A stretch of 64,000 nucleotides of DNA from NCBI GenBank assembly GCA_015227615.1, contig JAALGZ010000077.1:1-64000 (forward strand), given 5' to 3'. Positions 61,117 through 64,000 of this stretch are shown here, one piece after another; positions within the stretch are counted from its first letter, which is position 1, and each line of letters begins with the position of its first letter. The notes beneath the pieces were generated by a model. It was not told the origin of the DNA, ran no database searches, and saw only the letters and a program-made list of their open reading frames with translations. The DNA comes from Labyrinthula sp. Ha. Lineage: Eukaryota > Sar > Bigyra > Labyrinthulida > Labyrinthulaceae. Made by a program: the position numbers and the translations under genes.

Positions 61117-61262
61117 TGACACAAGCTGTGTTTTTGCTTATTTTTACGTATTAAGTCTGATGATACCCACCTTTACAAACTAAACTAACTCCTACGGTAC
61201 TACTTTAACTATCTTCACTTTAAATACCGCAACCTCAATACAACACACAACACACAACAACA
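61117..61262 (-). repeat. Right LTR (5' LTR of the right Copia unit), 146 bp
   Basis: Plus-strand ends TGACACAAGC and ACAACAACA. The sequence beyond 61262 has no similarity to the element interior, which confirms the boundary. Confidence 0.9.
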
Positions 61263-64000
61263 TAATTCTTTAAAGTTTTCCTTGGGACTTAGTTCAAGCT
61301 TAACGGCATCACTTATATTGTACCCTTTTTTCTGGGAAAAGAACATTACGTACTAAGCATACTGCCGAAAGGTTTGAAGTTAGTGCCTTTTAATTTATTA
61401 CAAAATGTCTTTCTGTAACAAACATAAGATAGACTACCTTTTATTGTGGCTTTATTTATACAGAGTTCCTGTCGCAATGTGTTAATGGATTTGTAACTTC
61501 AATCGAAATTATGGAGTAAAGAGACAAGTAGTTGTTCTATAACTTGTAGTTTAGAATGATTTCTTAAGGTCGATGAGGGGTTCCATGATATGTACAATTT
61601 TTATGTTCCCATAACGGGATCACACAAGTTATAGATGCTCCATAAAAAGCCGGCATTTTTTCTTTATGTATTAGCTCGTGACCTCGTTGAAAGTTCAGCT
61701 ACCCTAAAAATACAGAAAGGTGATTACCTGAAATCTATAAGAATTAATTTTTTGCTGCTGGAAAAAGTGCTAAGATGAAAATACACAAGTAGATCTTCGC
61801 CACAAGACTCTTAATATGAAATGCTTTCATCTCACATCGCCGCTTGATAGAGGATTCTTTCTAACTGGGCAGTACCAACTCATAATTATGGTTCCTTTCA
61901 ACTCTGCCGTCTTAAGGTTACTTTTCTGAGAAGGTTATTACAGGATATTGATTGACCATTGTCTTAAAGGGCACTGAACCCCATCTTGGTCGGTCTCTTC
62001 ATTATCAAACAATCTATAAAAAAGTCACAATGAAAACAAACACCTTGATTAAAAAGATTGGTATATATCACACTAATGACAACAGAGTATATTCAAATGG
62101 TCTGTAATTTGTTCAAAGCTTTATCATTGATATTTGATCTGGAATTAATAATTTCTCGCGGCTGATAATTTTCTTTGCTTTTTTCTTGCTTTTATATGTT
62201 GCTCTGCAGAGTGAAAGCTCCACGTTGAGTAATTGAGGGTATTCAAAACTACTTAAAACCCCCTCAACGCTCGCATTGGATGTTTGAAATGGATTCCTCA
62301 TTCAATTTCTCAACGAATTACTTGTTTTTCATTCCCTCCTCGCTCAATACAGTACCTAGTCTCGCTCATTTAGGTCGATCAGTTCCTCATTTCTAACTCA
62401 CTTCTTATTCAATATCATATCGAGAATTTCTCAGACGTACATAGTCAGGCGTAAGCTCCTAGAAATTTGCAAGTTGTCCTAGCTGAGAGCTGGCTTTGCG
62501 CTCCTATTTATTTGCCTCTTCCCATGATCTGTATATCTTAATTCTGATTCAACTTCGTTTTGGATAAATTCTATACTTCTAGCCGTTTGGGCAAAATTGC
62601 TCAACGCCCTGGAAGGTTATTTCAATTAAGACCCAAAAGTTTCTAAATATACTTTGTCAAGGAGAATACTACTTGTTCTTGTTTGTGAGATAAGCAAAAA
62701 AAAACTTATCGGGAACTTTTCTCATATCTTCCTCTTGTTTCTCATATATCTATTCTTAGGTATATGGTGAAGTAGTCGAAGTTTGGTTTTTGTCAGATTT
62801 ATTTGGAAAGCTTTTTAGATGATATGAATGTTACTTTAAGCCTTTTATTTTCTAGAAGGGGGGGGGGGATAATTCTGATGAGCTATGTCTTCTGTTTCGA
62901 GAATACGATGTTTATGTTTATTTTATCTAGGCTTCCTTGCTTCGATGTTTTAGTACTTTATTCTGGCGACATGTTCTTATATAAAAGGTTAGACTAAAAT
63001 GTGGTTAGTACTAGAACTAGAAAACAGCTGAACTTGTTCATGTTGCTAGCTGATCTTCTAAATGCTCAGATACTACTTTCTTCACAAAAACTAAATCGTG
63101 TCTTTTGTTATATTTTTTCATTTTTACAGTATCTTGAAATTTAATCTTTCAACACCCTAATCTGGTACACAAACGCACCAGATCACTATATTTTTATTGT
63201 GCTCTAGTTGAAACATTAGTTCTAGATGCTGCTGCATCTCATCAATGTCCTTAGTCAGATGGATTGAAGTTCCCTACTGGAAAAAGTAAATACACCCTCT
63301 GTAGTTTTTATGGTGTTCGATAAAAACACCTTCTGTTCCTTAACATGATAGTTCCTGTGATTCTTTGAAATCATACGAGTTTAGTTCATGTGGCGTGGGC
63401 ATATCTAGAGAAGTTTCAGGGTCGCAATTATTACTTTCAGTTAGGTTGCAAGAGACTACCAATGCTATGAGTTAAGAGGGTTATCACTTTTGTTAAGGCA
63501 GGTTTGTTTATGCTAGGCATACATATGTCAAGAAGCGTGTCATCCCTCGTTGGTCTAATCATTCTCATACTTTTTAAATTGCACATACTGTCCCAGAAAA
63601 GAGACAAGATGTACTGTTTTCTGAAACGTAAGCAAGTCTTTTTCTCCGGAAAAGCACAAACAACCGAACATTGGGGCAAGGATTCAACACACCTGCTATT
63701 TATATGCAATTAATCAAAACAAAAAATACGGTAATTTTATAACTCCTATCCTAACAAACTAGCAAAAGCTTTTTCTGTAGGCTTTATCTTTTGTAGTGTG
63801 TGTATTTTAACAGACCTCCTATTTTAGGCTATTCTTTTCGATTTGTATGAATGAATTTCTCAAAATAAGGGAACAATATTATATGAAAGGGGAAATATAT
63901 GTACAAAAGAAAAAGATGGTATAAAAAAATATTTCTAATCAGACCACATCGGGCAAAGGATCATTCTTACAAAATTCCCAGAGCAACCTCAAACAGACAA
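61263..64000. other. No gene seen
   Basis: AT-rich DNA with only short frames. The longest (63437-63709, minus, 90 codons) shows no motif I recognise. Confidence 0.45.
62858..62868. repeat. Homopolymer G run, 11 bases
   Basis: Eleven consecutive G residues in AT-rich DNA, the same length as the C run at 8627-8637. Confidence 0.9.

Larger units (their letters stand above)
50758..61262 (-). mobile_element. Tandem pair of Ty1/Copia LTR retrotransposons sharing a middle LTR
   Basis: The structure is LTR-internal-LTR-internal-LTR with a repeat period of 5181 bp (5178 for the left unit), read on the minus strand. Each unit has, from right to left, gag (about 54.85-55.74 and 60.03-60.92 kb), protease and pre-integrase (53.8-54.4; 59.0-59.6), integrase (53.25-53.8; 58.4-59.0) and reverse transcriptase plus RNase H (50.83-53.1; 56.09-58.3, with YVDDLLYSGEE and SSTEAEYVG). 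LTRs begin TGTTGTTG and end TGTCA on the element strand. A purine tract and a primer-binding site sit at the expected places. Both units are broken, about six or more times each, mostly at the same places. The flanks (TTTAT left, TAATT right) show no target-site duplication. Confidence 0.93.

Noticed and set aside
50758-61262. Assembly duplication as sole explanation of the Copia tandem
   Set aside because: The two units differ at scattered positions, including amino-acid changes, and the left LTR differs clearly, so a simple duplicated contig is unlikely, though long reads should confirm.

Overview
The window is AT-rich nuclear DNA from a eukaryote, probably a protist or alga. It cannot be placed more closely from the sequence alone. 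The evidence is a TFIIIC subunit, a mitochondrial carrier, spliceosomal introns, LTR and LINE retroelements, and TAA, TAG and TGA all ending real genes, so the standard code. The most distinctive trait is intron size. Every intron that can be placed with confidence is only 27-30 nt long, runs GT...AG, and usually has a CTAA-like element just before the acceptor.

Layout. 1-3.2 kb: a minus-strand LTR-retroelement gag reading frame running off the left edge, plus its leader. 3.2-3.75 kb: a small hypothetical gene. 4.3-8.1 kb: a decayed plus-strand Copia. 9.9-12.7 kb: decayed minus-strand gag-like sequence. 13.3-14.6 kb: a Stealth-family sugar-phosphate transferase (minus). 15.1-17.1 kb: a plus-strand fossil with a zinc-knuckle segment. 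18.5-20.6 kb: a TFIIIC subunit 5 (tau95-like) gene with two tiny introns. 20.6-23.7 kb: a decayed minus-strand Copia. 24.6-34.0 kb: a dense four-gene block holding a mitochondrial carrier (+), a 1985-residue NHL/EGF membrane protein (-), a PAPS sulfotransferase (-) and a GT60-like glycosyltransferase (+, one 29-nt intron), with gaps of 18, 109 and 56 bp. 34-44.9 kb: a gene desert. 44.9-48.8 kb: a decayed LINE (+). 48.8-50.1 kb: an unrecognised gene rebuilt from exons joined by 29-30 nt introns. 50.76-61.26 kb: two Copia copies in tandem sharing a middle LTR. 61.3-64 kb: no gene seen.

How the genes relate. The Stealth phosphotransferase, sulfotransferase and GT60-like enzyme all modify glycans or glycoproteins, and the NHL/EGF protein is a large predicted cell-surface molecule. 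This hints at surface or secretory glycan biology, but physical proximity is the only link visible. The retroelements are of several ages, from fossils found only by scattered motifs to the tandem Copia pair, whose two units differ at only about a dozen positions in 5 kb. No CRISPR array, rRNA gene or convincing tRNA gene was found.
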